DNA from: Rhizobium sp. Pop5
Lineage (GTDB): Bacteria > Pseudomonadota > Alphaproteobacteria > Rhizobiales > Rhizobiaceae
Direction: 5' to 3'
Length of the DNA: 64,000 nt
NCBI RefSeq assembly: GCF_024721175.1
Contig: NZ_CP099399.1
Coordinates: 2,232,001 to 2,296,000, forward strand
Under the pieces are notes generated by a model. It had not been told where the DNA came from. It made no database searches and saw only the letters and a program-made list of their open reading frames with translations. The translations under genes were made by a program, and so were the position numbers. Below are positions 62,996 through 64,000 of this stretch, piece after piece (position 1 is the stretch's first letter; the number at the start of each line of letters is the position of its first letter).

Positions 62996-64000
62996 TCAAG
63001 CCGCCTTCTCCACCGCCTCGCGCATCGCCTGCGGCCTGCCCAGCAGATAACCCTGCGCCTCGTCGCACTGCTCTTCGAACAGCGTATCCAACTGCGCCTG
63101 CGTCTCCACGCCTTCCGCCAGCACCGGCACATCAAGGCTGCGGCCAAGGGCCAGGATGGCCCTGATGATCGCCTTGGACTGGGCGTTGCTTTCGACCTCG
63201 GCCATGAAGCTCTTGTCGAGCTTGATCTTGTCGAAGGGGAAGGAGCGCAGCGTTTCCAGCGAGGAGTAGCCGGTGCCGAAATCGTCGATGGCGATCGACA
63301 CGCCGAGCGACTTCATCTCCCGCATAGTGCGCAGCGCCTTGTCCTTGTCGACAATGATGGAGCTTTCGGTGATCTCGATTTCGAGGCGGCGCGGATCGAG
63401 GCCGGTTTCGGAAAGAATGGCTGATATCACGGCCGCCATGTCGGCATGGCCGAGCTGGACGGGCGACAGGTTGACGGCGATCTTGTGGCCGTTGCTCCAG
63501 CTCGCGGCCTCCCGGCAGGCTTCTCGCAGCACCCATTCGCCGATCGGCAGGATCGCGCCGCATTCCTCGGCAAGGCCGATGAAATCCATCGGCGGGATAT
63601 TGCCGCGCTCGTGATGGCGCCAGCGCAGCAGAACCTCGAAGCCGGTGATCTCCCCCGTCCGCACGGATTTCTGCACCTGATAATGCAGGTGAAGCTCGTT
63701 GCGGTCGATCGAGGCCCAGAGATCGTTGGCGAGCGCGCGGCGGTGGCGCGCGGTCTCGTCCATGGCGGCCTCGTAGAAGCAGACCTTCTGCAGCAGCGAT
63801 TGCTTGGCGCGGTACATGGCAAGGTCGGCATTGGCAAGAAGCCCGTCGACGCTCTCGGCGTCGCCGGGATAGATCGCAACTCCGAGGCTGGCGCCGGTCT
63901 TGATCTCGAAGCCGTCGACGGAGACGACGCCGCCGAGCGCGGCTTCCAGGCGGGCGATGAAATCGTGGAGCGCGCTCAAATCGTCGAAGCGCTTGGTCGC
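62996..64000 (-). CDS. GGDEF-EAL protein, C-terminal part (5' end beyond window)
   Basis: About 335 residues visible. Tail of a GGDEF-type domain (GASLGVAIYPGDAESVDGLL, NADLAMYRAK) then an EAL domain: TGFEVLLRWRH (EVL instead of EAL), NLSPVQ, EIEITESS, AIDDFGTGYSSL, DKIKLDKSFM, LAEGVETQAQ, QGYLLGRPQ. All metal and catalytic residues of an active c-di-GMP phosphodiesterase are visible. The sensory and active-site GGDEF part lie outside. Confidence 0.93.
   Translation of the reverse strand, partial: ATKRFDDLSALHDFIARLEAALGGVVSVDGFEIKTGASLGVAIYPGDAESVDGLLANADLAMYRAKQSLLQKVCFYEAAMDETARHRRALANDLWASIDRNELHLHYQVQKSVRTGEITGFEVLLRWRHHERGNIPPMDFIGLAEECGAILPIGEWVLREACREAASWSNGHKIAVNLSPVQLGHADMAAVISAILSETGLDPRRLEIEITESSIIVDKDKALRTMREMKSLGVSIAIDDFGTGYSSLETLRSFPFDKIKLDKSFMAEVESNAQSKAIIRAILALGRSLDVPVLAEGVETQAQLDTLFEEQCDEAQGYLLGRPQAMREAVEKAA

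Overview
The window is high-GC DNA with the gene content of a Rhizobiaceae chromosome or chromid, most like Rhizobium (leguminosarum/etli group). The evidence is several families of rhizobial palindromic intergenic repeats (RIME-like mosaic elements and REP-like units), cadherin-like (CHDL/VCBS) secreted proteins, a Blh-type sulfur transferase/dioxygenase, a BacA-related ABC exporter and a cobalamin-riboswitch-controlled importer. No rRNA, tRNA, CRISPR array or prophage was seen. Most genes are accessory: small operons of one to four genes separated by repeat-filled gaps.

Layout. 0-8.5 kb: partial GST, Gly/Asn-rich secreted protein, BacA-like ABC transporter, IS110 element 1 inside a REP unit, FMN 2-hydroxyacid dehydrogenase, nitrilase-fold hydrolase, VOC protein. 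8.5-14.5 kb: IS110 element 2 inside a different repeat family, dapB-like reductase, GYD protein, ornithine cyclodeaminase-like protein, GNAT. 14.5-18 kb: AraC regulator divergent from a phytanoyl-CoA-dioxygenase-like protein and a PLP decarboxylase. 18-25 kb: small secreted proteins, a pair of ~170-bp direct repeats around a TIGR02594-like secreted hydrolase, and two tandem beta-helix paralogues. 25-31 kb: HlyD/ATPase/two-FtsX-permease operon and a membrane AraC regulator. 31-35.8 kb: small unknown genes and a double-PAS soluble chemoreceptor. 35.8-39.1 kb: B12 riboswitch, a 22-codon leader ORF and btuFCD. 39.3-43 kb: a peptidoglycan-binding lipoprotein plus lysozyme-like protein, and a Phd/PIN toxin-antitoxin pair. 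43-49.2 kb: blh, VOC and NmrA-like proteins, a CHDL plus beta-propeller protein. 49.4-52.7 kb: a cluster of uncharacterised exported proteins with two paralogues. 53-64 kb: HTH/SDR divergent pair, DUF1772-like, SUFU-like, SRPBCC, GFA, DJ-1/PfpI, 2OG-Fe(II) oxygenase, DMT transporter and a partial GGDEF-EAL protein.

The most striking observation is that both IS110 elements carry a structured non-coding 5' region that reads as a bridge RNA. In each, a stem-closed loop holds short segments matching the left and right halves of that element's own insertion target (a palindromic repeat). A second downstream segment matches the element's own ends. Joining right end to left end would assemble a sigma70-like promoter in front of the RNA. 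The two elements target two different repeat families, and both interrupted targets can be reconstructed from the flanks.
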